DNA of 64,000 nt from CALKJU01 sp035326425 (GTDB lineage: Bacteria > Pseudomonadota > Alphaproteobacteria > Geminicoccales > Geminicoccaceae). The notes below the pieces were generated by a model that saw nothing but the letters and a program-made list of their open reading frames with translations, was not told the DNA's origin and did not search any database. Positions 16,875 to 24,957 of this stretch are shown piece after piece (within the stretch, counting starts at the first letter, position 1; each line of letters starts with the position of its first letter). Position numbers and translations under genes: made by a program. The DNA lies in NCBI GenBank assembly GCA_035326425.1, contig DAOLFG010000017.1:23757-87756 (forward strand). Reading direction: 5' to 3'.

Positions 16875-17820
16875 CGCCTTCTCCTTGCTGCCACTTGCGG
16901 CGCGCCAGGGCGAAATAGCTGAACAGGGTGGCGAAGATCAGGAACGGGATCATCGCCACGGCGATGGCCGAGCCCTCGCCCAGCTGCCCGCCCGGGATGG
17001 CGCGCTGGAAGGCCAGCGTGGCCATCAGATGGGTGGCGTTGACCGGGCCGCCGCGCGTGATGGCGTAGACCAGCTGGAAATCGGTGAAGGTGAACAGCAC
17101 CGAGAAGGTCAGCACCACCGCCAGGATCGGCATCAGCATCGGCACGGTGACGTGGCGGAAGCGCTGCCAGGCGGTGGCGCCGTCCAGCATCGCCGCCTCG
17201 TAGAGCGAGGGCGAGATGGTCTGCAGGCCGGCCAGCAGGCAGATCGCCACGAACGGGATGCCGCGCCAGATGTTGGCGGCGATCAGCGAGAAGCGGGCGT
17301 TCCAGGGCTGGCCCAGGAAGTCGATGTAGGTGTCGCGCCAGCCCAGGACATCGACCAGCACGTAGGAGATGATCGAGAACTGCGGGTCGTAGATCCACCA
17401 GAAGGCGATGGCCGACAGCACCGTCGGCACGATCCAGGGGATCAGCACGATGGCGCGCAGCAGCGACTTGAACGGCAGGTGGTGGTTGAGCAGCAGCGCC
17501 AGCCACAGGCCCAGCGCGAACTTCCCGACCGTCGCGACGCTGGTGTAGAGCAGCGTGTTGCCGACCGACATCAGGAAGATGCGGTCCTGGAACAGCGAGA
17601 TGTAGTTCTCGAGGCCGATGAACTCGCCGGGCCGGCCGATCCGGGTATCGGTAAAGGCGAGCCAGACGCCCAGTCCCAGCGGATAGCTGAGGAAGACGAT
17701 CAGCAGGCCTGCCGCCGGCAGCATGCAGAGGAAGATGAGAAACACCTTGTTGTCGAACAGACGAGCGAGCGCTCCCGGTTCCCGCCGGGCCACCGCGAGG
17801 CCTCTTGCCGTTGCTGCCAT
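16867..17820 (-). CDS. Carbohydrate ABC transporter permease (MalF/UgpA type)
   Basis: This 317-residue inner-membrane permease has a cytoplasmic N-terminus and about six helices. The EAA loop is EAAMLDGATAWQRFRHVTVPMLMPI. It forms a heterodimer with the MalG-type protein. Its start lies 49 bases after the binding-protein stop, and that gap holds a 12-base-pair hairpin (17834-17861). Confidence 0.86.
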   Translation of the reverse strand: MAATARGLAVARREPGALARLFDNKVFLIFLCMLPAAGLLIVFLSYPLGLGVWLAFTDTRIGRPGEFIGLENYISLFQDRIFLMSVGNTLLYTSVATVGKFALGLWLALLLNHHLPFKSLLRAIVLIPWIVPTVLSAIAFWWIYDPQFSIISYVLVDVLGWRDTYIDFLGQPWNARFSLIAANIWRGIPFVAICLLAGLQTISPSLYEAAMLDGATAWQRFRHVTVPMLMPILAVVLTFSVLFTFTDFQLVYAITRGGPVNATHLMATLAFQRAIPGGQLGEGSAIAVAMIPFLIFATLFSYFALARRKWQQGEGDD

Positions 17821-17833
17821 GGCGTCCCCCCCG

Positions 17834-17861
17834 TGGAGGCGGCGCGGTGGCGCCGCCTCCA
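17834..17861 (-). terminator. Intercistronic hairpin between sugar-binding protein and permease genes
   Basis: Arms 17834-17845 and 17850-17861 pair perfectly over 12 bases with a GGTG loop. It lies between the stop of the binding-protein gene and the first permease start. As at livK-livH, such stems commonly protect the upstream mRNA from 3' decay or cause partial termination, giving more binding protein than membrane subunits. Confidence 0.55.
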
Positions 17862-17869
17862 GCGTCGAC

Positions 17870-19207
17870 TCAAGCCTTGTAGTACCGCTTGGCGCGGCGC
17901 TCGGCCTCGGCAGCGGCCTCTTCCGGCGTGGCCTGGCCGGCGCAGACCGACGAGAACATCTGGACGAGCACGTAGTCGGCGTTGACCGCCCCCGACGCCT
18001 CGGAGATCGGGCCCTTGTAGCCGTGCCACAGGCCGACGTTCCAGGTGTCCTTGTAGACCTTGATCTTCGGATCGCTCTCCCAGACGGCGCTGCTCTCGTA
18101 GGCCTTGAGCGGCTGCGTCCAGTAGCCGAGGCAGCCCGTCAGCCAGGGATCGTACTGCTCCTTCTCCATCATGTAGCGCAGGTACTGCTTGGCGGCGTTC
18201 GGGTACTTGGTGTGCTTGAACACCATGGCGTTGACGACGAGCCCGACCTCGGTGTTCTTGCCGACCGGACCGATCGGCATCCGGGCGTGGTCGAGGTCGG
18301 CGGCGATCGCCTGGGTGGCCGGATCCTGCGAGTTCTTGATCGAGAAGTAGAGCGAGACGCCGTTCTGCGTCAGCCCGATCTCGCCCGAGCTCAGCGCCTT
18401 GTTGTTGTTGGTGTCGAGCCAGGCCAGCGTGCCGGGGATGAAGGTCTTGTAGAGCTCCTGGGCGTATTTCAGCGCCTCGACGGTTTCCTTGCTGTTGATC
18501 GCGACCCTGCCCTGCTCGTCGGCGATGAAGCCGCCGTGCGACCACAGCAGCCAGCTGCAGAAGCCGTTGCCGTCGCCGACGGCGTTGCCCAGCGCGAAGC
18601 CCGCCGGATGGCCGGTCTTCTGCAGGGCCTGGCAGAGCTTCAGGAAGCCGTCGGTATCGGCCGGCACCTGGTCGAAGCCCGCCTCCTTGACCCACGAGCT
18701 GCGATAGACCAGCGGGCCGCCCGAGGAGCCCATCGGCATCGAGATCCAGGTGCCGTTGCGGACATCGCGGCCGTACTTCTCGACCAGCGGATACCAGCCG
18801 CCGTACTTCTTGCCGAGATAGTCGGTGATGTCGTCGAGCGGCACCAGCGAATCGGCGTAGATGTGCGGGTCGTCCGCCCAGCCGACGATGACGTCGGCGC
18901 CGGCGCCGGTATTGGCGCTGACCGCGGTCTGCGGCCGGAGATCCTCCCAGCCGGCGAAGTCGACCTTGACCTCGACGCCGGTCTCCTTGGCGAACCGCTC
19001 GGTATTGGCGCGGAACACCTCCTCGTCCGGGGCCACGAACTTGGTCGGGCGCAGGATGCGCAGCGAGGCGCCCTGCTCGATCGGCAGGTCGGGTGCCGCG
19101 ACGTCGGCGACCGGAATGTCGGCGCGCGCGCCACGGCCCAGCAGCGTCGTTCCGGCGAGGGCACCGAGCCCGGCCTTGATGGTATCACGACGCGAAAATC
19201 CTATCAT
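17870..19207 (-). CDS. ABC transporter substrate-binding protein, family 1, Tat-exported
   Basis: This 445-residue periplasmic solute-binding protein has a twin-arginine signal, FSRRDTIKAGLGALAGTTLL, cleaved near GARA. The mature part starts with SLRILRPTKFVAPDEEVF and contains ADVIVGWADDPHIYADSLVPLDD, the pattern of extracellular solute-binding family 1. Tat export implies folding in the cytoplasm before secretion. The ATG at 19207 is preceded by AGGAGG. Head of the operon with two permeases. The ligand is unknown; family members bind maltose-like sugars, glycerol phosphate or polyols. Confidence 0.85.
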   Translation of the reverse strand: MIGFSRRDTIKAGLGALAGTTLLGRGARADIPVADVAAPDLPIEQGASLRILRPTKFVAPDEEVFRANTERFAKETGVEVKVDFAGWEDLRPQTAVSANTGAGADVIVGWADDPHIYADSLVPLDDITDYLGKKYGGWYPLVEKYGRDVRNGTWISMPMGSSGGPLVYRSSWVKEAGFDQVPADTDGFLKLCQALQKTGHPAGFALGNAVGDGNGFCSWLLWSHGGFIADEQGRVAINSKETVEALKYAQELYKTFIPGTLAWLDTNNNKALSSGEIGLTQNGVSLYFSIKNSQDPATQAIAADLDHARMPIGPVGKNTEVGLVVNAMVFKHTKYPNAAKQYLRYMMEKEQYDPWLTGCLGYWTQPLKAYESSAVWESDPKIKVYKDTWNVGLWHGYKGPISEASGAVNADYVLVQMFSSVCAGQATPEEAAAEAERRAKRYYKA

Positions 19208-19339
19208 ATCGCCTATATCCTCCTGATCACTCGGCCGGGTCGAAAGCTGCAAGAGCCGGGCTTCCGGCAGGGCGCATCGTGCCTCACCGGTACCAGTGCC
19301 GCAACCTTCCCCTGCGGTGACGGGGGAAGTGGAACGCAG

Positions 19340-19371
19340 AGAGGCCGCCGGCAAGCGCCGGCGGCCTCTTT
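19340..19371 (-). terminator. Terminator hairpin downstream of amtB
   Basis: A 13-base-pair stem (19340-19352 with 19357-19369) and loop AAGC lies 27 bases past the amtB stop. On the plus strand it is followed by TTT; on the minus strand, the transcribed one, by TCTGCG. The stem is strong enough to separate amtB from the importer operon downstream. Confidence 0.65.
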
Positions 19372-19397
19372 CGCGCCGAGGTCCGATGCTCAGCGGG

Positions 19398-20720
19398 TCA
19401 GTGGACAACCTCGCCGTGCAGCGCCAGGTCGAGGCCCTCGACCTCGGTCTCCTTGTCGACCCGCAGGCCCATCACGAGGTCGATCACCTTCAGGATCACG
19501 AACGAGGCCACGCCCGACCAGACCACCGTCCAGAGGATGCCCTTGATCTGGATCCAGACCTGGGCGGCGTTGCCCTCCAGCAGGCCACCGGTGCCGCCGA
19601 CCGCTTCGGCGGCGAACACACCGGTCAGCACGGCGCCGACGATGCCGCCGATGCCGTGGACGCCGAACACGTCGAGCGCGTCGTCGTAGCCCAGCATGTG
19701 CTTCAGGCTGGTGGCACCCCAGTAGCAGAGGATGCCGGCGGCGATGCCGATCATCAGCGCACCTCCGGGCAGCACGAAACCGGCGGCCGGGGTGATGGCG
19801 ACGAGGCCGCCGACCGCACCCGAGGCGATGCCCAGGACGGAAGGCTTGCCCTTGGCCATCCACTCGACGAACATCCAGGACAGCGCCGCACCGGCGGTGG
19901 CGATCTGGGTGGCCAGCATCGCCATGCCGGCGCGGGCGTCGGCGGCCGCCGCCGAGCCGGCGTTGAAGCCGAACCAGCCGACCCACAGCATCGAGGCGCC
20001 GATCACCGTCAGCGTCAGGTTGTGCGGCGCCATGGATTCGCTGCCGAAGCCGACGCGCTTGCCCAGCACGATGCAGCACACCAGCGCCGCGATGCCGGCG
20101 TTGATGTGAACGACGGTGCCGCCGGCATAGTCGAGCACGCCGTCGCCGCCGAGGAAGCCGCCGCCCCACACCCAGTGGCAGATCGGGGCGTAGACGATCA
20201 GCGACCAGAGCACCATGAAGACCAGCATCGAGCTGAACTTGATGCGGTCGACGATGGCGCCGACGATCAGCGCCGGCGTGATGATGAAGAAAGTCATCTG
20301 GAAGGTGACGAACACCGTCTCGGGCATCGTCAGCGTCAGGGAGTCGAGGGTGACGCCGCGCAGGAACATCTTGCTCAGGCCGCCGACATAGGCGTTGCCC
20401 TCGCTGAAGGCCAGGCTGTAGCCGGCGATCATCCACACCACCGACATGACGCAGCAGATGGCGAAGCACTGCATCAGGGTGTTGAGGACGTTCTTGCGCC
20501 GGACCATGCCGCCGTAGAACAGCGCCAGGCCGGGAATGGTCATCATCAGGACCAGGGCCGTGGAGGTGAGCATCCAGGCCGTATCGCCGGCGCTCAGCGT
20601 CGGCGTCTCCTCGACGACGGCGACGGCCTCGGCGGCCGGGGCCGCATCCTGCGCCGAGACCACGCCTGTCGCCGCGAGCAAGCCGAGGCTCGCCAGGCCC
20701 AGCAGTTGCAGCTTCTTCAT
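19398..20720 (-). CDS. amtB: Ammonium transporter
   Basis: This 440-residue Amt/Rh-family inner-membrane channel has a cleavable signal of about 23 residues (MKKLQLLGL...VVSA) and then eleven helices. The pore twin histidines are readable in GTVVHINAGIAAL and FGVHGIGGIVGAV, and the selectivity region is WVWGGGFLGGDGVLDYAGG. In most proteobacteria amtB is preceded by glnK, encoding the PII protein that blocks it. Here nothing resembling glnK lies upstream; the gap to the next gene is 222 bases. A candidate sigma-54 promoter is present at 20801-20816, which fits nitrogen control. Confidence 0.93.
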   Translation of the reverse strand: MKKLQLLGLASLGLLAATGVVSAQDAAPAAEAVAVVEETPTLSAGDTAWMLTSTALVLMMTIPGLALFYGGMVRRKNVLNTLMQCFAICCVMSVVWMIAGYSLAFSEGNAYVGGLSKMFLRGVTLDSLTLTMPETVFVTFQMTFFIITPALIVGAIVDRIKFSSMLVFMVLWSLIVYAPICHWVWGGGFLGGDGVLDYAGGTVVHINAGIAALVCCIVLGKRVGFGSESMAPHNLTLTVIGASMLWVGWFGFNAGSAAAADARAGMAMLATQIATAGAALSWMFVEWMAKGKPSVLGIASGAVGGLVAITPAAGFVLPGGALMIGIAAGILCYWGATSLKHMLGYDDALDVFGVHGIGGIVGAVLTGVFAAEAVGGTGGLLEGNAAQVWIQIKGILWTVVWSGVASFVILKVIDLVMGLRVDKETEVEGLDLALHGEVVH

Positions 20721-20800
20721 TGAAACTCCTCAATCGCTCTTGTGTCCGGCCCGACGAGGCCCGACCCGAGCGCTGGCGCACCCGGACCCGCGGTGTGCGC

Positions 20801-20816
20801 ATCAAGAATCATGCCG
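20801..20816 (-). promoter_or_regulatory. Candidate sigma-54 promoter of amtB
   Basis: On the minus strand CGGCATGATTCTTGAT matches the -24/-12 consensus TGGCAYGNNNNTTGCW except at the first base and in the -12 pair (GA for GC). Transcription would start near 20790, about 70 bases before the amtB start. A partial NtrC-like half site (TGCACACCAAAT on the minus strand) lies about 80 bases further up. Read by eye. Confidence 0.5.
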
Positions 20817-20942
20817 GACCCGCCGCCCCGGTCATGCATGAAACCGCGGCGACGATTGGCTATTTGGTGTGCAGGGCGATTGCCCTATTCATAGGCAACA
20901 GGCCGAGGCTGCCGAATCTTTGATGTCGGCAGCGCCGCCGGG

Positions 20943-21629
20943 CTAGATCGTGCCGGTGCCGGCCGTCGGCTCGTCGTTCGGCGCCCGGCCGTAGGACATG
21001 CGGCGCATCTGCTCGAGCACGCGCGCCATCTCGGCCTCGTCGAGACGCGGCGGCTCGCCGATCGCCAGGGCGTGGACGTACATCTTGGCCAGGGTCTCGA
21101 CCTCGACCGCCAGCCATAGCGCCTTGTCGAGGCTGCGCGTCGCCACCAGCAGCCCGTGATGGCCCATCAGGCAGGCCTGGCGGCCGTCGATCGCCGCGAT
21201 CACGGCATCGGACAGCGCCTGGGTGCCGAAGGTGGCATAGGCCGAGCAGCGGATGTCGCTGCCGCCGGCCACCGCCGTCATGTAGTGGAAGCTCGGAATG
21301 CCCCGTTCGTGAACGGCGAGCGTGGTGCAGTAGGTGGCGTGGCAGTGCAGCACGACGTCGATGTCGATGCGCACGCGCAACAGGTCGCGATGGAAGCGCC
21401 ATTCCGAGGACGGCCGGCGGCGTCCTTCGCAGCTGCCGTCGAGGCGCATCTCGACGATGTCCTCGGGCTCCATGGACTCGTAGGGCAGGCTGGTCGGGGT
21501 GATCAGCAGGCCCTCGGGGATGCGGGCGGAGAGGTTGCCGGATGTGCCCTGATTGATGCCGGCAGCGTTCATCGCCCGCGCCGTCTCGACGATGGCCTTG
21601 CGCAGCTTGTGGTGTGACGGCTTGCCCAT
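20943..21629 (-). CDS. Class II aldolase/adducin-family protein (FucA-like)
   Basis: This 228-residue cytoplasmic Zn-dependent aldolase closely follows the L-fuculose-1-phosphate aldolase pattern. The catalytic Glu76 is in SSEWRFH, Zn ligands His95 and His97 are in LHCHATY, and His157 is in LMGHHGLL, nearly the same numbering as E. coli FucA (73, 92, 94, 155). TSGNLSAR at 30-36 is the phosphate-binding segment. The protein likely cleaves a ketose 1-phosphate to dihydroxyacetone phosphate and an aldehyde. It lies 9 bases after a sugar kinase gene that could make its substrate. Confidence 0.85.
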   Translation of the reverse strand: MGKPSHHKLRKAIVETARAMNAAGINQGTSGNLSARIPEGLLITPTSLPYESMEPEDIVEMRLDGSCEGRRRPSSEWRFHRDLLRVRIDIDVVLHCHATYCTTLAVHERGIPSFHYMTAVAGGSDIRCSAYATFGTQALSDAVIAAIDGRQACLMGHHGLLVATRSLDKALWLAVEVETLAKMYVHALAIGEPPRLDEAEMARVLEQMRRMSYGRAPNDEPTAGTGTI

Positions 21630-21638
21630 GCCCGGTCC

Positions 21639-23054
21639 TCAGTCCCCGCCGCCCTCGCCCGCGGTGTCCGCAGATAGCACCCGGTGCCAGTGGTCTCGAT
21701 AGCCGCGAAGGCCCGCCAGGTCGAGGGCGGCCGCCCTGCGCAGGCGCAGCTCGGGCGCCGGGGCCGCCATGTCGGCCAGCAGCGCCGCTCCCAGCGCCGT
21801 GCCGCCGCCCACGGGCTCCACCAGGATCCCGAGGTCGGGGCGCAGGGTCGCCAGCAGGCCGGCGAGGCGCGGCTCGGCGGCGAGGCCGCCGTCGAGGACG
21901 GCCGTGCCGCCGTCGCCCAGCAGCGACAGGCAGGCATCGGCGACCAGGGCGCCATAGAGCAGCGCCACCGCCCGCGGCGCCGCTTCGCCGCCGACGATCC
22001 GGCCGCAGCCGGCCGTCCCGGGGAACATGCCCTCGAACGGCACGAAGGACGGCAGCGCCATGGCGCCGACCGCCACCGCCCGGCCGAGCTCGTCCTCGGT
22101 CGCCCCCGCCGGCACGCCGCCGGCGATGAGTTCCATCTCGCGGCCCAGCATGGCCAGCACGCCGCCGACCGGCCGGCCGCGGATGTCGGCGTTGAGCGTC
22201 ATGCCGCGCCGCTCGACCAGGCGATCCGGCGCCAGCCCGGCGCGCAGCCCGACGATCCAGGTGCCGGTGGACAGGAGCGTGGCATCGCCCAGGCCGGCGC
22301 GAGCGTAGCGGTGGAGATTGGCGCTGCTGTCGTGGATGCCGTTGACCACCATCGTGTCCGGCGCGAGGCCGGTGGCGGCGGCGATACGCGGCAGCAGCGG
22401 CCCCAGCCTCTCCCAGGCGGGCCGCAGCGGCGGCAGCAGGCGCGCCCAGCCCATCCGCTCGACCAGCGAGCTCGGCCGGTCGCCAGGCACGTCCCAGAGA
22501 TGCGACTGGGCGGCCAGCGAGGTGTATTCCGAGGCCATCACGCCCGACAGCCGCCAGGCCCAGTATTGCGGCAGCGCCAGGATCGCCCGGGCGCGGGCCG
22601 TCTCGCCGGGCCATTGCCGGCTCTGCCAGAACAGCTGGCGGCCGAGATGGCCGGCGCCGCCGAGCAGGCGCGAGCCGCGCTCGGGGAAGGGCGGCATGAC
22701 CGATGTGTAGGCCTCGTCCAGCCAGTCGGGCGGGCGGGCCTCGTAGTCGACCATCGGCAGGACCGGCCCGTCGTCGGCGACCAGCACCCCGCCCGAGCCG
22801 TGGGCGGTGGTGACGACCGTCCCGATGCGGTGCGAGGCCGCCAGCTCGCCCAGGCCGGCCAGCAGCCAGCGCTCGACCGCCTCGACATCGACATGCAGAT
22901 AGGGCGACCCGTCGACGGACCGGTTGGGCGTGGTGCGCTGGCCCAGGATACGGCCGGACGCGTCGACCGCCAGCAGCTTGAGGTTGGACTTGCCGACGTC
23001 GAAGACGGCGACGGCGGCCGGCGCGCGCAAGGCTTGCCCGGCATGGGCGACCAC
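21639..23054 (-). CDS. FGGY-family carbohydrate kinase
   Basis: This 471-residue sugar kinase of the FGGY fold has an N-terminal phosphate loop AVFDVGKSNLKLLAVD. The core shows NGIHDSSANLHRYARAG and STGTWIVGLRAG (phosphate 2 region), and EPVGGGTALGAALLAD closes the adenosine site. These features resemble rhamnulokinase/L-fuculokinase-like members. The GTG at 23054 follows GGAGG by 8 bases; an ATG further upstream adds residues with no counterpart in the family. With the aldolase it forms a two-step ketose-phosphorylating and -splitting pathway. Sugar unknown. Confidence 0.83.
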   Translation of the reverse strand: MVAHAGQALRAPAAVAVFDVGKSNLKLLAVDASGRILGQRTTPNRSVDGSPYLHVDVEAVERWLLAGLGELAASHRIGTVVTTAHGSGGVLVADDGPVLPMVDYEARPPDWLDEAYTSVMPPFPERGSRLLGGAGHLGRQLFWQSRQWPGETARARAILALPQYWAWRLSGVMASEYTSLAAQSHLWDVPGDRPSSLVERMGWARLLPPLRPAWERLGPLLPRIAAATGLAPDTMVVNGIHDSSANLHRYARAGLGDATLLSTGTWIVGLRAGLAPDRLVERRGMTLNADIRGRPVGGVLAMLGREMELIAGGVPAGATEDELGRAVAVGAMALPSFVPFEGMFPGTAGCGRIVGGEAAPRAVALLYGALVADACLSLLGDGGTAVLDGGLAAEPRLAGLLATLRPDLGILVEPVGGGTALGAALLADMAAPAPELRLRRAAALDLAGLRGYRDHWHRVLSADTAGEGGGD

Positions 23055-23070
23055 GACCCTGTCCTCCCGC

Positions 23071-23136
23071 TGCGTGGATCCGGACGATAGCCTCGATCCG
23101 GATGCCACGCATCAACCGGGTCGCCCCTCGCGGGGC
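23071..23136 (-). terminator. Hairpins between the cellulose operon and the sugar kinase gene
   Basis: Two stems lie in the 88-base gap. The first met by the bcs transcript is GCCCC with GGGGC around a four-base GCGA loop (23123-23136). The second (23071-23111) is a 13-base-pair stem with one bulge. Neither has a T-run. Together they may end the bcs transcript or form part of the kinase leader, since they precede its ribosome site. Confidence 0.4.
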
Positions 23137-23142
23137 TGCCGG

Positions 23143-24957
23143 TCAGTTGGGATGGAGCTTGTTCTCGACCGCCCGGATGCCCGACGCCGTCTCCTTGGTG
23201 GCCAGCAGCCGGTGCTGGGCCTCGAAGATGCGGCCCGCCGCCTTCAGGTCGTCGGTGTGGTAGCGCGCCCATGCCTCCTGCAGCAGCTGGCCGCGGCTGG
23301 GCTCGGCGATGGCGCGGCGCTGCTCGAGCAGGACGATCACCTGGCGGTAGTCCTCGCGCTCGAACGCCTCGGTCGCGGCCTTGGCCAGCAGCTCGCTGCG
23401 CACCTCGAACACCTTCCCGGGCGAGATGCCGTAGCGCTGCATCGCTCCCTCGGCGTCGCGGTAGAGGTTGAGCGCCAGATAGCTGCGCACGAGGCCGTAC
23501 GCGCTCTCGTCGCGCTGGGCCGGCGTCGCCTCGTCGGCGTGCAGCACCTGCTGGAACGACAGCATGGCCTCGGTCGGGCGGCGCAGCTCGGTGAGCGCCC
23601 AGCCGCGCGGCAGCACCCGGTCGGCGGCGGTGGCGCCGCGGGTCTGGACCAGCACGGCCTGCCAGTCGCTGCGCTCCATGGCGGCACCGAGTGCTGCACC
23701 GCGGGCGTCGGCCAGCATCGGCTCGACGATGCCGGGCCAGCGGGCCTGCAGGGCCTCCAGGCCGGCGAGGTCGCCCTTGGCGGCATAGGCGGTGGCGAGA
23801 CCCTTGGCGGCCTCGGGCTCGGCGCGCCAGGACAGCGCCGCCGAGAACCACTCGATGGCCTCGTCCTCGCGGCCGGCGTCGTGCAGCAGCCAGCCGATCT
23901 TGCGGGCGGCGGCGTTGTCCTTGCGGGCACGCGCGACATCCATGGCGGCGTCGGCGTCCTCGACCGTGGCATTCCTGGCGTAGAGTCTCGTCAGCTCGCG
24001 CGGCTGGGCCGGCGCCGCCAGCCTCGCGGCCTTGGCCATGGCCGCGGGCTTGGGCTGCTCGCGCAATGTCTTCAGCCTGGCTTCCTGGGCAGCGGTCCTG
24101 GGCCGGCCGGCCTCGAGCGGCAACAGCTCGGCCACCGCCTTCTGGCCCAGCAGGTCCTTGGCCTTCTGCAGCGTCGCGAAGCGGTGGTCGGCATCGTCGC
24201 AGTCGCGGACGATGCGGGCGTAGGTCGCGACGGCGGCGTCGCGGTCGCCGGTGCGCGCCTGGGCCTCCGCCAGCCGCCACATGTTGTCGATGCGCTCGCA
24301 GGCGAACTGCTCCGGCCTGTCGCGGGCGAGATCCACGATCTCGGTCCAGCGGGCGCCGCCGCCGGCCTGCTCCAACGCCGTACGGGTCTCGTTGGCCTCC
24401 ATCAGCTGCAGCAGGCTGGCGGGCGGCTGCCAGTCGGCATCGTCGGCCCGGATGCGGGCGATGGCCTGGCGCACCCCGGCATAGTCGCGCTGCTCGTAGA
24501 GCTGCCAGAGCGGCGTCACGTCGACCACCGGCCGACCGTTGCCGAACAGCTCGGGCGGCGGCTCCCAGCCGGGATGCAGCGCCCGCAGCCGCGCGATCTC
24601 GGCCTCGGCGGCCGCCTTGTCGCCGCGAGCGGCGAGGTAACGCAGCAGCGAGGTGTCGACCGCTGGATCGGCGGCGGAGCCGTCGAGAGTGCGGACCCGC
24701 ACGCCCTCGACCAGCGGCTCGGGCCCGGCGGCGGGCTCGACCGCGAACACCGAGTCGTCGCCGGCCACCACCATCTCGTCCGACGCCGCCCACAGGTCGG
24801 CGAGATAGGTCCTGGGCTCGGACCCGGAGGCGGCCGGCTTCGCCGCCGGCCAGGCGTCGGCGAGATCGGTGACCGGCTTGTCGCCCTCCCCGGAGGCGCC
24901 GAGGGCCACGGCCAGGCCGATGCCAGCGGTGATGGCAAGCGGTATCAGAATGGTCAT
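23143..24957 (-). CDS. bcsK: TPR-repeat protein of the cellulose operon (BcsK-like)
   Basis: This 604-residue protein has an N-terminal hydrophobic segment (MTILIPLAITAGIGLAVALGA) that could be a signal anchor. It is then mostly helical TPR/HAT-like repeats, with recognisable units around GWLLHDAGREDEAIEWFSA, LRSYLALNLYRDAEGAM-like segments and ARYHTDDLKAAGRIFEAQ. It resembles the periplasmic TPR half of BcsC but has no C-terminal outer-membrane barrel. In the nomenclature of bacterial cellulose operons such a protein is BcsK, found in alphaproteobacterial type III systems. It overlaps bcsZ by 4 bases. The exact relation to BcsK is inferred. Confidence 0.68.
   Translation of the reverse strand: MTILIPLAITAGIGLAVALGASGEGDKPVTDLADAWPAAKPAASGSEPRTYLADLWAASDEMVVAGDDSVFAVEPAAGPEPLVEGVRVRTLDGSAADPAVDTSLLRYLAARGDKAAAEAEIARLRALHPGWEPPPELFGNGRPVVDVTPLWQLYEQRDYAGVRQAIARIRADDADWQPPASLLQLMEANETRTALEQAGGGARWTEIVDLARDRPEQFACERIDNMWRLAEAQARTGDRDAAVATYARIVRDCDDADHRFATLQKAKDLLGQKAVAELLPLEAGRPRTAAQEARLKTLREQPKPAAMAKAARLAAPAQPRELTRLYARNATVEDADAAMDVARARKDNAAARKIGWLLHDAGREDEAIEWFSAALSWRAEPEAAKGLATAYAAKGDLAGLEALQARWPGIVEPMLADARGAALGAAMERSDWQAVLVQTRGATAADRVLPRGWALTELRRPTEAMLSFQQVLHADEATPAQRDESAYGLVRSYLALNLYRDAEGAMQRYGISPGKVFEVRSELLAKAATEAFEREDYRQVIVLLEQRRAIAEPSRGQLLQEAWARYHTDDLKAAGRIFEAQHRLLATKETASGIRAVENKLHPN

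Noticed and set aside
15978..23054. Treating the sugar importer, amtB, aldolase and kinase as one operon
   Set aside because: A strong hairpin after amtB and a separate candidate sigma-54 promoter before it split the region into at least three units.
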